From NCBI GenBank assembly GCA_020635255.1, contig JACKAC010000001.1, forward strand, positions 1,527,501 to 1,591,500: 64,000 bases of DNA. Reading direction: 5' to 3'. Made by a program: the position numbers and the translations under genes. Positions within the stretch are counted from its first letter, which is position 1. Each line of letters opens with the position of its first letter. This document shows positions 45,938 through 54,776 of this stretch, piece after piece. The DNA is from Ignavibacteriales bacterium. GTDB taxonomy: Bacteria; Bacteroidota; Ignavibacteria; Tepidaquicellales; Tepidaquicellaceae. Under the pieces are notes generated by a model. The model saw only the letters and a list, made by a program, of their open reading frames with translations, searched no databases and was not told where the DNA came from.

Positions 45938-46687
45938 TTGGCTAAAAAGGATTACAAGCTTAAGATATTTTGTGATTTCGATGGCACCGTCGCAAAAAAC
46001 GACGTTTGGGTTAGTGCAATTGGAAAGTTCGTTAAGGATAAGGAAGCATTTGATAAACTCTCCGATGATTTCTGCAGTTTGACACTCAACGCTAAGGACT
46101 GCAATTGGATGAGCCTTGAGCTGGTGGAAGACTTTACCCTGGAGCAATTCGACAGGTACCTCGATGAAGAGGATATCGACCCCCATTTTAAGGATTTTGT
46201 AGAGTATGTTAGAAGTGAGGAAGATGAAGTCTTTATCGTAAGCGGTGGTCTGGATTATTATATAGATTACGTTCTTAAAAAAGAGGGACTGGATGTAAAA
46301 TACTTCGGCACTCAATTGACCACCACACCAATCGAAGGGACGGATTACATAAAACCGGGTGTTGAGTTTCCATATGCAGACGAGAACTGCGAGAAGTGTG
46401 AGATCAGCAAACGGAATATCCTGATAAATAATACAAATGATCTTTATGATGAGGTTTCGGTGTTCGTTGGCGATGGTATTTCCGATTATTGTGTCGTACA
46501 TTATGCCGACATAGTTTTTGCCAAAAAGCGGTTGGCATCATACTGCTGGAAAAATAATATAACATATTTTGAATTCGACGACTTTAGTGACGTTAAGAAG
46601 AAACTGGAAAGATTGAAAATGGAGAATAAGATAAAGCACAGACAATTCGCAAAGACCAACCGAAAAGACGTACTCCTCGGAGGCTGA
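45938..46687 (+). CDS. HAD-IB phosphatase, MtnX/SerB-like
   Basis: The 249-residue protein is a haloacid dehalogenase-type phosphatase. Motif I is FCDFDGTV with nucleophile Asp13 and Asp15, motif II is FIVSGGLDYYIDY, and motif IV is VFVGDGISDYCVV. These place it in the IB group with phosphoserine phosphatase and MtnX, but no methionine-salvage or serine gene is nearby, so the substrate is open. A zinc-like CEKCE pair occurs near residue 148. It starts with TTG at the base after the smc stop, so the two are translationally linked, and it is followed 20 bp later by lpxB. Confidence 0.85.
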   Translation: MAKKDYKLKIFCDFDGTVAKNDVWVSAIGKFVKDKEAFDKLSDDFCSLTLNAKDCNWMSLELVEDFTLEQFDRYLDEEDIDPHFKDFVEYVRSEEDEVFIVSGGLDYYIDYVLKKEGLDVKYFGTQLTTTPIEGTDYIKPGVEFPYADENCEKCEISKRNILINNTNDLYDEVSVFVGDGISDYCVVHYADIVFAKKRLASYCWKNNITYFEFDDFSDVKKKLERLKMENKIKHRQFAKTNRKDVLLGG

Positions 46688-46707
46688 ACCGGGAGTAAAC
46701 ATTTCAA

Positions 46708-47829
46708 ATGAAAAAAATCTTTATAATAGCAGGAGAAGCGTCGGGTGACTCTCACTCGGCTGAGCTGGTTAGAAAGCTAAAGGAACTGGATCCCGGTACC
46801 AGGTTTTACGGCATCGGCGGTAATAACCTGAAAAAGCAGGGAGTCGAGCTCATATACTCATACGAGGATGTGAATTTCATCGGCTTCACTGCAGTACTAA
46901 AAAACCTCTCTTCTATAAAAGCGAAGCTGTCTGAGGCGGTAGAAAAAGTCAAAGAACTGGAGCCGGACGCGGTCATCCTCACCGATTTCCCCGGCTTTAA
47001 TATCAGGTTCGCAGAAAAGATAAGGAAATTCTACAAAGGAAAGATTATCTATTACATTTCACCGCAGGTATGGGCGTGGCATAAAGACCGTGTAAAGAAG
47101 CTCAAAAAACTGTGCGATGCTATGCTTGTGATTTTCCCGTTCGAGGTGGATTTTTATAAGCAGGAGGGAATGGAGGCGAAATATGTGGGTCATCCGCTTA
47201 TAGAAAAAACAAACCGGTTCATTTCGGAACATTCAAAACGGGAGAAAGCAAATAAGATAATTACATTGCTCCCCGGAAGCCGTCCGGAGGAAATTAAACG
47301 CATATTGCCAGGACTGCTCGAAGTCTCGAAGAAATTACAGGATGAAACCTGCGCTGAAATAAAGATTATATCTCCTCCATATTTAAATGCCGGATTTTAC
47401 AAAGACCTGGTAAAAGGATACAATGTGGAGATCGTAAAGGATGACGAAGACAAAAATACATATTACGAGACAATTTACAATTCTGACCTTGTGTTCACAA
47501 AAGCCGGTACGACAACAATGGAATGCACGCTCCTCGGTACTCCGTTTTGTGTCGCGTACCGTGCAGGCAGAATAAATTACCTTATCGGTAAAAACATGAT
47601 TCGTGTGAATTTTGTCGCGATGCCTAATATACTCCTCGATAAAGCTATCGTAAAAGAGTTCATACAGAATGAAATGACCATTGACAATCTGTATTCTGAA
47701 GGGAAAAAAATTCTTACGGATGAGAAATACAGAGAAGAGATGAAGAGTAACTTCGCAAGGATAAGAGAGCTCCTCGGAGATAGATCCGCGTCTGCTACTG
47801 CCGCTGAAATTATTAATGCAATGCTTTGA
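46708..47829 (+). CDS. lpxB: Lipid-A-disaccharide synthase
   Basis: LpxB joins UDP-2,3-diacylglucosamine with lipid X to form the lipid A disaccharide at the inner membrane. The 373-residue protein opens with the GT19 motif IIAGEASGDSHSAELV, then IGGNNLKKQG, TDFPGFNIRFAEK, YYISPQVWAWHKDRVKKLK and FPFEVDFYKQEGM. The late LLPGSRPEEIKRILPGLLEV and TKAGTTTMECTLLGTP complete the donor site. Length is normal. It overlaps the following acyltransferase gene by 4 bases, and with lpxK two genes later forms a lipid A operon. Confidence 0.96.
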   Translation: MKKIFIIAGEASGDSHSAELVRKLKELDPGTRFYGIGGNNLKKQGVELIYSYEDVNFIGFTAVLKNLSSIKAKLSEAVEKVKELEPDAVILTDFPGFNIRFAEKIRKFYKGKIIYYISPQVWAWHKDRVKKLKKLCDAMLVIFPFEVDFYKQEGMEAKYVGHPLIEKTNRFISEHSKREKANKIITLLPGSRPEEIKRILPGLLEVSKKLQDETCAEIKIISPPYLNAGFYKDLVKGYNVEIVKDDEDKNTYYETIYNSDLVFTKAGTTTMECTLLGTPFCVAYRAGRINYLIGKNMIRVNFVAMPNILLDKAIVKEFIQNEMTIDNLYSEGKKILTDEKYREEMKSNFARIRELLGDRSASATAAEIINAML

Positions 47830-48416
47830 AAGGGAGTTTCTCAAATAGCCTGGCGCAATGGCTGATACCCTTGCTGTTACCTGTTTATTTGCTCACGGTA
47901 CGTACTAAAATATTCGGTAACGTCCCGGAAAAAAACGCTATATTTATATTCTGGCACAATAAAATGCTCATCGGGTGGCGGTTATTCAAAGGGAAAAGAT
48001 ATACTGCTCTCGTATCACAAAGCAAGGATGGTGAAATACTCTCTCGAATGCTGAAAAAATGGAAATATAACGTTGTGCGTGGCTCCAGCTCAAAAGGCGG
48101 AAAGGAAGCGCTGGATGAGATCGCGTCGGATAAATTAAATAGCTCCGTAGTCATCACTCCCGACGGTCCGCGTGGACCCGCCGGCATTATTAAAAACGGC
48201 GCTTTGATCCTGTCAAATAAAACAGGATTCCCAATTATCCCGGTCAGCATATCGTACTCACGAAGCAAAGTCCTGTCAAAAAGCTGGGATAAGTTCGAGA
48301 TACCGCTCCCCTTTTCGACTTGCACTGTAAAATTCGGGGATGAATTTTACTACTCGGAATACCTTCCCGACCCGGAGCTCGATCAATTCAAAACCCGGCT
48401 GGCTAAACAAATGTAA
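47826..48416 (+). CDS. DUF374-type lysophospholipid acyltransferase
   Basis: The 196-residue protein belongs to the LPLAT superfamily through the DUF374 group often found beside lpx genes. FIFWHNKMLIGWRLF carries the HxxxxD-like acyl transfer site in altered form, VVRGSSSKGGKEALDEI is characteristic, and VITPDGPRGPAGIIKNGALILSNKTGFPIIPV supplies the acceptor region. One N-terminal hydrophobic segment (LIPLLLPVYLLTV) anchors it to the inner membrane. The start is TTG at 47826, overlapping the lpxB stop by 4 bases; the next internal methionine lies inside the conserved region. A role in lipid A or glycerolipid acylation is inferred. Confidence 0.85.
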   Translation: MKGSFSNSLAQWLIPLLLPVYLLTVRTKIFGNVPEKNAIFIFWHNKMLIGWRLFKGKRYTALVSQSKDGEILSRMLKKWKYNVVRGSSSKGGKEALDEIASDKLNSSVVITPDGPRGPAGIIKNGALILSNKTGFPIIPVSISYSRSKVLSKSWDKFEIPLPFSTCTVKFGDEFYYSEYLPDPELDQFKTRLAKQM

Positions 48417-48421
48417 TAACG

Positions 48422-49444
48422 ATGCGCATATTACTTTTACCTTTATCATATCTTTACCTGCTTATCACCTACATCAGGAATAAGCTCTACGATAGAGTCA
48501 TCCTCAAAAGCACATCGTTCAATACATCTGTCATCTCCGTTGGCAATATCACCACCGGAGGCACCGGCAAAACCCCGCTTGTCATTTACATTGCTAAATA
48601 CTTCCTCACTAAAAACATGAAAGTCGCCATCGTCTCACGAGGCTATGGAAGGAATTCCACATTCCGCATGCTCGTCTGCGACGGGAAGTCCATCTTACAC
48701 CCCGTCGACATGACCGGCGACGAATTGTATATGATATCGGAAGAACTTCTCACGACCGGAGGCACATTCTGGGTAATAGCGGACAATGACCGCGTCCAGG
48801 GCTGTGAATACACAATAAAGGAATTAAATCCCGACGTGATCATCCTCGACGATGCATTCCAAAAGAGGAATCTCACCAGAGACCTCGACATCGTGATGAT
48901 TGACCGGAGCAAATTCAATACTTTCTTTAATAAGATCCTTCTTCCCGCCGGCGATCTTCGGGAAAGCAAAAATGCATTACACAGAGCATCGATCATTATT
49001 CAAAATAATAAAGACACCGCCGCCGAAGTAATTCCTGAACTCAACCGGTACAACAAACCCATAATGCGTATCTCTTATAAAGTGCTCGGTATCTACGATA
49101 AGAACGACATCAAAGCTGAGACTTTACCAAAAAAAGTCGCCGTCATCGCCGGATTGGCGAACCCGGATTCGTTTTACAAACTGATCCAGAACCTCGGCTT
49201 TGATATAGCTGATAAATTCGACTTCCCCGATCACTATAGCTACATTTTCAAAGACATCCGCCACATAAAGGAAATGTGTGAAGGCGGCATTCCCATCATC
49301 ACCACGCACAAGGACTACGTTAAGCTCAAGGAATTCGACACTTTTATTAAGGAATTTCCCGTTTATTATCTAAAAATTGGATTAAATTTTGAAGATAATA
49401 TTAATATTTTAGAGAATATGTTAAATGACGCCGTAAGCAAATGA
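48422..49444 (+). CDS. lpxK: Tetraacyldisaccharide 4'-kinase
   Basis: LpxK phosphorylates the lipid A disaccharide to form lipid IVA. The 340-residue protein has an N-terminal membrane-associated helix, the P-loop GNITTGGTGKTPLV (41-54) in the form peculiar to LpxK, VAIVSRGYGR, TGDELYMISE, and VIILDDAFQKRNLTRDLDIVMID. Length is normal. It follows the DUF374 gene by 5 bp and overlaps the amidotransferase gene by 4 bases (ATGA), so lpxB-DUF374-lpxK-amidotransferase is one coupled unit. Confidence 0.96.
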   Translation: MRILLLPLSYLYLLITYIRNKLYDRVILKSTSFNTSVISVGNITTGGTGKTPLVIYIAKYFLTKNMKVAIVSRGYGRNSTFRMLVCDGKSILHPVDMTGDELYMISEELLTTGGTFWVIADNDRVQGCEYTIKELNPDVIILDDAFQKRNLTRDLDIVMIDRSKFNTFFNKILLPAGDLRESKNALHRASIIIQNNKDTAAEVIPELNRYNKPIMRISYKVLGIYDKNDIKAETLPKKVAVIAGLANPDSFYKLIQNLGFDIADKFDFPDHYSYIFKDIRHIKEMCEGGIPIITTHKDYVKLKEFDTFIKEFPVYYLKIGLNFEDNINILENMLNDAVSK

Positions 49445-50136
49445 AAGTAGGAATTTCAAAATGCAGATCTAAGTTTGATAAGTACCTCGACTGGCTGGAA
49501 TTTTTCGGCATTGAGTATGAGGTGCTGGATTACGAAAATGGCAAAGGAGAACTCGACAAGATCCACAATTGCAGTGCGCTGATTTTAAGCGGAGGTACGG
49601 ATATTTACCCGGAGATATATTGCGATTGGGATACTACCGAAACCAAAGGTACTTACGAACCCGAACGCGACGGTTTTGAGATGAACCTTATCGAAGCCGC
49701 CATCGTTAAAAAGATGCCGATACTCGCTATCTGCCGAGGTTCGCAACTTATAAATGTGTACTTTCGCGGTAATCTCATATTCGACATAGAGGAGATCCGA
49801 GGTTTTAGTTACAGAAAAATGATAAAGGACGGCGTTTACCCGGAGATAGACATAAATATTTTCAGAAACTCACTAGCCTATGAGATATTCGAAAGTGAAA
49901 CCATTAGGGTCGTTGTTTCAAATAACCAGGCAGTGGAGAGGGTCGGTGAAGGGTTGATGATAAATTCTAAATCACAAGAAGGCATCATAATGGGAACGGA
50001 GTATGCTAATAAAGAAGGAAAGGGATTCCTGCTTGGTATCCAGTGGCATCCGGAGAGATACACCGATTATTCGGCTGAACCGTCCGTCAAACTCGCAAAC
50101 AGATTAAAAAAAGAAATTGAGATATACACTTCATAG
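49441..50136 (+). CDS. Class I glutamine amidotransferase-like hydrolase (peptidase C26)
   Basis: The 231-residue protein has the triad of gamma-glutamyl hydrolases: Cys98 in ILAICRGSQLINV, and His203 with Glu205 in GIQWHPERY. LILSGGTDIYPEIY and YEPERDGFEMNLIEAA match PuuD-like enzymes that hydrolyse gamma-glutamyl amides. No polyamine or folate gene is adjacent, so the substrate is unknown. It starts inside the lpxK stop codon (4-base overlap), and the following lipoprotein gene starts 20 bases inside its own 3' end. Confidence 0.88.
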   Translation: MKVGISKCRSKFDKYLDWLEFFGIEYEVLDYENGKGELDKIHNCSALILSGGTDIYPEIYCDWDTTETKGTYEPERDGFEMNLIEAAIVKKMPILAICRGSQLINVYFRGNLIFDIEEIRGFSYRKMIKDGVYPEIDINIFRNSLAYEIFESETIRVVVSNNQAVERVGEGLMINSKSQEGIIMGTEYANKEGKGFLLGIQWHPERYTDYSAEPSVKLANRLKKEIEIYTS

Positions 50137-50896
50137 CATAAAGGCATTACTGATATTTGCGCTCGGTCTTTCTCTTTACTCGTGTACTACCGGTACGTCT
50201 ATCGATAAAAATATCACGATTCCTGAAATAAAAAAGAAAGTAAATACAAACTCTAAGCGGATAACTTCGGTCGATGCAGAGGGAAATATATTTTTTGAAA
50301 CCCCCGACGAATCTAACTCCGCTTACATGACTCTTAGTATTAATAAACCGGACAGCCTTTACGCGAAATTTCAGGGTCCCTTCGGCATCACCGCCGGGAA
50401 TGTGCTGGTCACACGGCAAAATTTTGTTTACTTCAATGCGCTCGAGAATATTGTCATAAAAGGTCCGTCCTCCCCTCTTAACCTGGGAGCGGTGCTCCGT
50501 ATCAAAGTTAATTTCGATGACCTGATAAGAGGATTATCATCCAGTATGATCTTTGCCGGCGAAACAGCCGAAAACTCACAGCTGAATATCAATGAATCCG
50601 ATTATCTGGTAACGGTATATGAGGACGGGATCGAGAAGAAATACTGGGTGGATGCTTCTGGATTTTACATTACAAAATATGCCGAGTACGAAAGCTCCAA
50701 AACTCCCTCGCTTGAGATAAAATACTCTAACTTCATTGAGGATAATGGCAAACACTTCCCTATGAAAATGGAGATAAATAGACCTGACGCTTCCCAATAT
50801 GTTTCTATTGACCTGAGGGAATTTGAACTTAATAAGAACAGGCTTACGTTTAAGCTAGTAATACCAAAGAACGCCAAAATAATCGAATGGGATTAA
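50117..50896 (+). CDS. DUF4292 family lipoprotein
   Basis: The 259-residue protein matches the DUF4292 group of Bacteroidota. A lipoprotein signal from the TTG at 50117 ends LSLYSC, with Cys23 as lipidation site; starting at an internal ATG would remove it, which decides the start. The mature part is a LolA/LolB-like half-barrel: RITSVDAEGNIFFETPDES, YAKFQGPFGITAGNVLVTRQNFVYFNALENIV, and a final strand series. It overlaps the gene before by 20 bases and the LytM-like gene after by 10. An outer-membrane lipoprotein or lipid-handling role is inferred from the fold. Confidence 0.82.
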   Translation: MRYTLHSIKALLIFALGLSLYSCTTGTSIDKNITIPEIKKKVNTNSKRITSVDAEGNIFFETPDESNSAYMTLSINKPDSLYAKFQGPFGITAGNVLVTRQNFVYFNALENIVIKGPSSPLNLGAVLRIKVNFDDLIRGLSSSMIFAGETAENSQLNINESDYLVTVYEDGIEKKYWVDASGFYITKYAEYESSKTPSLEIKYSNFIEDNGKHFPMKMEINRPDASQYVSIDLREFELNKNRLTFKLVIPKNAKIIEWD

Positions 50897-52062
50897 GCTG
50901 TTCTAAAATATTGCTCACATTTTTGCTCGTTTGCACTTTGATGCCGTCGAATATATTTGCCGATTATGATCTGAGAAAGGATAAGAAGAAGCAGATCCTG
51001 AACTATAAGAATGACGTCGAAAAACTACAGAAAGAGATCAGGGAAAATGAGATACTCGCCGATCAATACAGAACTGAGATTGACGATCTTGCTTCACAGC
51101 TAAAACTCCTTACCAAGTTCATTGGCGATGTGGAATCCAACGGGCTTGAGGACAAAGATTCCTTATTGATGAGCGAAATAGAGATCAATAAGATAAAGGA
51201 AAAACTCGACCCCCTAAGAGAGAATTTTAAGAAAAAGGTTATATGGCTCTATAAGTACGGCAGGGATTATGAAAGCGAAGTGCTCTTTTCATCGAGATCG
51301 CTTGATGACCTGTACGGTCGCATGGTTTACCTCAATAAGATATCGGGTATAAGAAAGAAGGAGTTTGAAAAGATAAAGGAGAACCGGTTCCTTATTGAGG
51401 AAAAAAAGAAAATGCTCTCTCTCCAGGCTCGCCAGCGACTTGGCTTCATTGCTTCGAAAAAGGAGGACCAGCGCACACTCTACGAAAAGAAGATCCTTAC
51501 CGAAAATCTGATCTCAAAACTGCAAGACATCAATACTAACTATACTAGGCAGATCGAAAGACTTAATGAAAAGATTTCTAAAATAGAATCGAGGCTTAAT
51601 AACCTTAACACGGAGTTTATTTATAAGATAAGCAGGCAGGCAGATTATTCGGGTGTCCAGTTCGAGCAATTGAAAGGCAGACTCATATTACCCGTGCAGA
51701 GTGTAGATATTATTGAGGATTTCGGAACACAGATGAATCAAAACACGCTCGCCGTTTCTTACAATAACGGGATCGACGTCTCCATTGCGAAAGGCTCGGA
51801 GGTTGTTTCCGTTGCCGATGGAGTCGTCGAATCGGTTTCCTACATCCCTTCTATCGGTGACGTTATTATCATTAATCACGGGAACGAATACCGTACGGTG
51901 TATGGACTAATTGATAATATTGCTGTTAGCGTCGGTGATGAAGTTACCGCAGGCAAAGTGATTGCTTTCACCTCCGATAATTTAGACGGGCAGTCATTCC
52001 ATTTTGAACTATGGAAGGATAAAGAACCGCAGAATCCGAAATTCTGGTTCAGCAGAAACTAA
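50887..52062 (+). CDS. EnvC-like coiled-coil protein with degenerate M23/LytM domain
   Basis: The 391-residue protein has a signal peptide (to about residue 26), two long coiled coils (about 30-130 and 170-260), and a C-terminal LytM domain. The M23 zinc site is not intact: the HxGxD motif reads N293-N-G-I-D297, so the first zinc histidine is lost; the YAHL segment reads YGLI; and HxH reads S370-F-H372. This is the EnvC pattern, where the domain activates a separate amidase instead of cutting peptidoglycan. It overlaps the DUF4292 gene by 10 bases. An amidase partner is not in the window. A periplasmic role in cell separation is inferred. Confidence 0.85.
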   Translation: MGLSCSKILLTFLLVCTLMPSNIFADYDLRKDKKKQILNYKNDVEKLQKEIRENEILADQYRTEIDDLASQLKLLTKFIGDVESNGLEDKDSLLMSEIEINKIKEKLDPLRENFKKKVIWLYKYGRDYESEVLFSSRSLDDLYGRMVYLNKISGIRKKEFEKIKENRFLIEEKKKMLSLQARQRLGFIASKKEDQRTLYEKKILTENLISKLQDINTNYTRQIERLNEKISKIESRLNNLNTEFIYKISRQADYSGVQFEQLKGRLILPVQSVDIIEDFGTQMNQNTLAVSYNNGIDVSIAKGSEVVSVADGVVESVSYIPSIGDVIIINHGNEYRTVYGLIDNIAVSVGDEVTAGKVIAFTSDNLDGQSFHFELWKDKEPQNPKFWFSRN

Positions 52063-52067
52063 TACCG

Positions 52068-52715
52068 ATGATAGCTTCCGGAAAAAAATTTAATGTTTCG
52101 GTCATAATTCCTCTTTACAATAGAAAGAAACTCGTAAAAAGAGCTATAAAGTCCGTACTGGATCAATCCTATAGAAATTTTGAAATTATCGTTGTAGATG
52201 ACGGAAGTACCGATGACCCGTATAAAGTCATCGCACCGATAATGAGATCTAACCCCAATATCCGGTATGTAAAGCACTCAAACAGAGGACCGGCTTTGAG
52301 TATTAATGCGGGGATTAAATTATCTGAGGGTGATTATATTACGTTCCTTGATTCCGATGATGAATACAAAAAAGACCATCTGAAAAAAAGGATACAGTAC
52401 TTTAAAAAGCATCCAAAGACTGACCTGACATACTCTACAGCCGATGTGATTGGGAAAGAGAGCGATATGTATGTGCCCGATGCAAGAAATAAAAAGAAAC
52501 TGATTCACCTCGATGATTGTATTATCGGCGGAACGTTTTTTGGGAAAAGAAAAGTTTTTGATGAACTCGGAGGATTCAAAAATATTTACGCGTACGATTA
52601 CGATTTTTACAATAGGGCTAAAAAGAAGTTCAAAATTGTGAAACTGGAAATACCGACTTACATATACTACAGGAATACACCCGATAGTATACTAACAACG
52701 CTAAAGAGTAAATAA
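52068..52715 (+). CDS. Family 2 glycosyltransferase
   Basis: The 215-residue protein is a GT-A fold transferase: FNVSVIIPLYNRKKLVKRAI at the start, VVDDGSTDDPY for nucleotide binding, and YITFLDSDDEYKKDHL as the DxD-type metal site. FDELGGFKNIYAYDYDFYNRA supplies the acceptor-loop motif with the catalytic-base region. No membrane helix is present, so it probably acts at the cytoplasmic face of the membrane in LPS, polysaccharide or glycoprotein synthesis. It starts 5 bp after the EnvC-like gene and overlaps ribD by one base. Confidence 0.88.
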   Translation: MIASGKKFNVSVIIPLYNRKKLVKRAIKSVLDQSYRNFEIIVVDDGSTDDPYKVIAPIMRSNPNIRYVKHSNRGPALSINAGIKLSEGDYITFLDSDDEYKKDHLKKRIQYFKKHPKTDLTYSTADVIGKESDMYVPDARNKKKLIHLDDCIIGGTFFGKRKVFDELGGFKNIYAYDYDFYNRAKKKFKIVKLEIPTYIYYRNTPDSILTTLKSK

Positions 52716-53782
52716 TGACCGAAGAAGAAAAATACATGAGCATGTGCATAGACTTAGCCCGCAAAGGCGCCGGCTACGTCTCCCCCAATCCCCTTGTTGG
52801 CTGTGTGATAGTCAAAGACGGAAAAGTGATCGGGAAAGGTTATCACCAAAAATACGGTGAAGCGCATGCCGAGGTAAATGCTATAGCCGACGCGGAGAAA
52901 AACGGATACGATGTAAAAGGAACTGACCTGTACACTAATCTAGAACCATGTTCGCATCTCGAAAAGACTCCTCCGTGCGCTGACCTTATTATAAAAAAAG
53001 GACTGGCGAGAGTTTTTGTGGGAATGGAAGACCCGTATCCCAAAGTGAATGGTAAAGGTATCAAACGGATGCGCGATGCCGGGATCGAGGTAAAGGTTGG
53101 AATTCTTGAAAAAGAGTGCCGTGAGCTTAATAAATTCTTCCTCAAATATCTTCTTCGCTCCAGACCTTATGTAACTCTAAAGATCGCGCAAAGCATTGAC
53201 GGTAAGATCGCTTTGAAGAACTACGACTCCAAATATATTACGAATGAGGAATCCCGGAAGTATGTTCATCAGCTGAGAAGCGAATACGATGCGGTACTTA
53301 TCGGGAGAAATACCGCTTTAAAGGATGATCCCAAACTTACCGTGCGGGATGTTGAAGGCAGAAATCCATTGAGGTTCGTGCTCGATGCCGCCGCTTCCCT
53401 TCCTAAAAAGCTTCGCATGTTTAATAGTGAGCACAAAACCGATACATTTATCCTCGGTTCAAAAATGGAAAACGATCATGAATACAATATCGTTTCCTGC
53501 AAAGAGGAAAACGGACTTATCAATCTAGGTGATGCTCTTAATAAGATGTGGGATAAAAAGATTACAAGCGTGCTTGTCGAGGGAGGCGCTAACGTGTTTT
53601 CACAATTCCTGGAAAATGGCTTGTTCGACGATATTTACTTTTTCATTGCTCCTAAAATAATCGGCGACGGCATTTCACCGTTTGAAGCGCATTCCATCAG
53701 CTCATTAAGCAAAGCGTATGACCTCAGGTTTGACTTTCTAAAACACCTCGGCGATGATATCTTAATACATTACACGAAATAA
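52715..53782 (+). CDS. ribD: Bifunctional riboflavin deaminase/reductase
   Basis: RibD performs two early riboflavin steps. The N-terminal deaminase (about 1-145) has the zinc site His51-Ala-Glu53 in GEAHAEVNAI with Cys79 and Cys88 in PCSHLEKTPPCADL. The reductase (about 146-355) opens RPYVTLKIAQSIDGKIAL, with SEYDAVLIGRNTALKDDP and VLVEGGANVFSQFL. Length is typical. It starts one base inside the GT2 stop and shares one base with ribE (TAATG), so the two riboflavin genes are coupled. I see no FMN riboswitch in front. Confidence 0.95.
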   Translation: MTEEEKYMSMCIDLARKGAGYVSPNPLVGCVIVKDGKVIGKGYHQKYGEAHAEVNAIADAEKNGYDVKGTDLYTNLEPCSHLEKTPPCADLIIKKGLARVFVGMEDPYPKVNGKGIKRMRDAGIEVKVGILEKECRELNKFFLKYLLRSRPYVTLKIAQSIDGKIALKNYDSKYITNEESRKYVHQLRSEYDAVLIGRNTALKDDPKLTVRDVEGRNPLRFVLDAAASLPKKLRMFNSEHKTDTFILGSKMENDHEYNIVSCKEENGLINLGDALNKMWDKKITSVLVEGGANVFSQFLENGLFDDIYFFIAPKIIGDGISPFEAHSISSLSKAYDLRFDFLKHLGDDILIHYTK

Positions 53783-54393
53783 TGTTTACAGGAATAATAC
53801 AAACAACCGGCAAAGTAACCGCAAAAGAAAATGAAGGCGACGGCATAAAATTTTCTATTGCCCCTGCGCAAACGAACTTACTTGACACCCTTAATATTGG
53901 CGATAGTATTGCTATTAACGGCGCCTGCATGACTGTGGTAAACAAGGACGGTGATTCATTTTCCTTTACGACAATTAGTGAATCCCTTTCCAAAACTAAT
54001 CTCGGAGATCTTGAACCCGGCAGTACAGTTAATCTGGAGCCCGCCATGACCATGAACTCCAAACTGGACGGGCATATAGTACAGGGACATGTGGATACCA
54101 CAGGGATTGTGAAGGATATCAAAGATTTGGAAAATAGTCATGAATTTTTTATCGAATTCCCTGCTAGCTTCCGAAAGAATATTATTTACGTCGGCTCTAT
54201 CGCGGTAAATGGTGTAAGCCTTACAATTGCGGGAATAGTCTCGGAAGATGATAACAGCGTTGTAATAAAAATTGCTATTATCCCTCATACGTTTGAAGTA
54301 ACTACTTTCGGGATCTTAAAACCCGGTGATAGAGTGAATATCGAATTTGATATGATAGGAAAATACGTACAAAGAATAATGGAGAGTAAGTAA
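53782..54393 (+). CDS. ribE: Riboflavin synthase alpha chain
   Basis: The 203-residue protein contains two lumazine-binding repeats. MFTGIIQTTGKV is the classical start; INGACMTVV in the first repeat and VNGVSLTIAGI in the second mark the active sites; GHIVQGHVDTTGIV lies between them. The enzyme dismutates two lumazines into riboflavin. It shares one base with ribD before and one with the small secreted protein after. The ribB/A and ribH genes are elsewhere. Confidence 0.95.
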   Translation: MFTGIIQTTGKVTAKENEGDGIKFSIAPAQTNLLDTLNIGDSIAINGACMTVVNKDGDSFSFTTISESLSKTNLGDLEPGSTVNLEPAMTMNSKLDGHIVQGHVDTTGIVKDIKDLENSHEFFIEFPASFRKNIIYVGSIAVNGVSLTIAGIVSEDDNSVVIKIAIIPHTFEVTTFGILKPGDRVNIEFDMIGKYVQRIMESK

Positions 54394-54776
54394 TGAGATT
54401 ATTAATTGTTATCCTGATGTTCTGTCTCCCGGCTATTACTTTCGCCCAGGGTAAGATTATCTCTACCGATACGACAGTTCAAATTGATTCTTTCTATACT
54501 CAATTTCATTCCTCAGGACCACATATAATGTCTCAAGAATCAATTTTTATTCCTTTTAAATCATACATCAATTATGAGATCTTTAATGATAATTTTTCGG
54601 CAGTGCTTCTAAATGGTATTTTAGATAAAGGGAAATATGTTCTGGACTATTCAAATATAACTGACACAATGAAATCTGGAATTTACCATTTAAGAATGTC
54701 TTTAGACAAAATGAGCGAAGCTTATATAGTTGATAATTATTATTATAAGGTATCTAAAATCATTCTTATTAAATAA
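54393..54776 (+). CDS. Small secreted hypothetical protein
   Basis: The 127-residue protein has a clear Sec signal peptide (LLIVILMFCLPAITFAQG, cleavage after AQ or A about residue 19). The rest is beta-rich, with GKYVLDYSNITDTMKSGIYHLRMSLDKMSEAYIV, which resembles a FlgD-like or sorting-domain tail (SGIYHLRMS, then a final strand) but lacks the full pattern. It shares one base with the ribE stop and converges on the GT9 gene with an 8-base overlap. The function is unknown. Confidence 0.7.
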   Translation: MRLLIVILMFCLPAITFAQGKIISTDTTVQIDSFYTQFHSSGPHIMSQESIFIPFKSYINYEIFNDNFSAVLLNGILDKGKYVLDYSNITDTMKSGIYHLRMSLDKMSEAYIVDNYYYKVSKIILIK

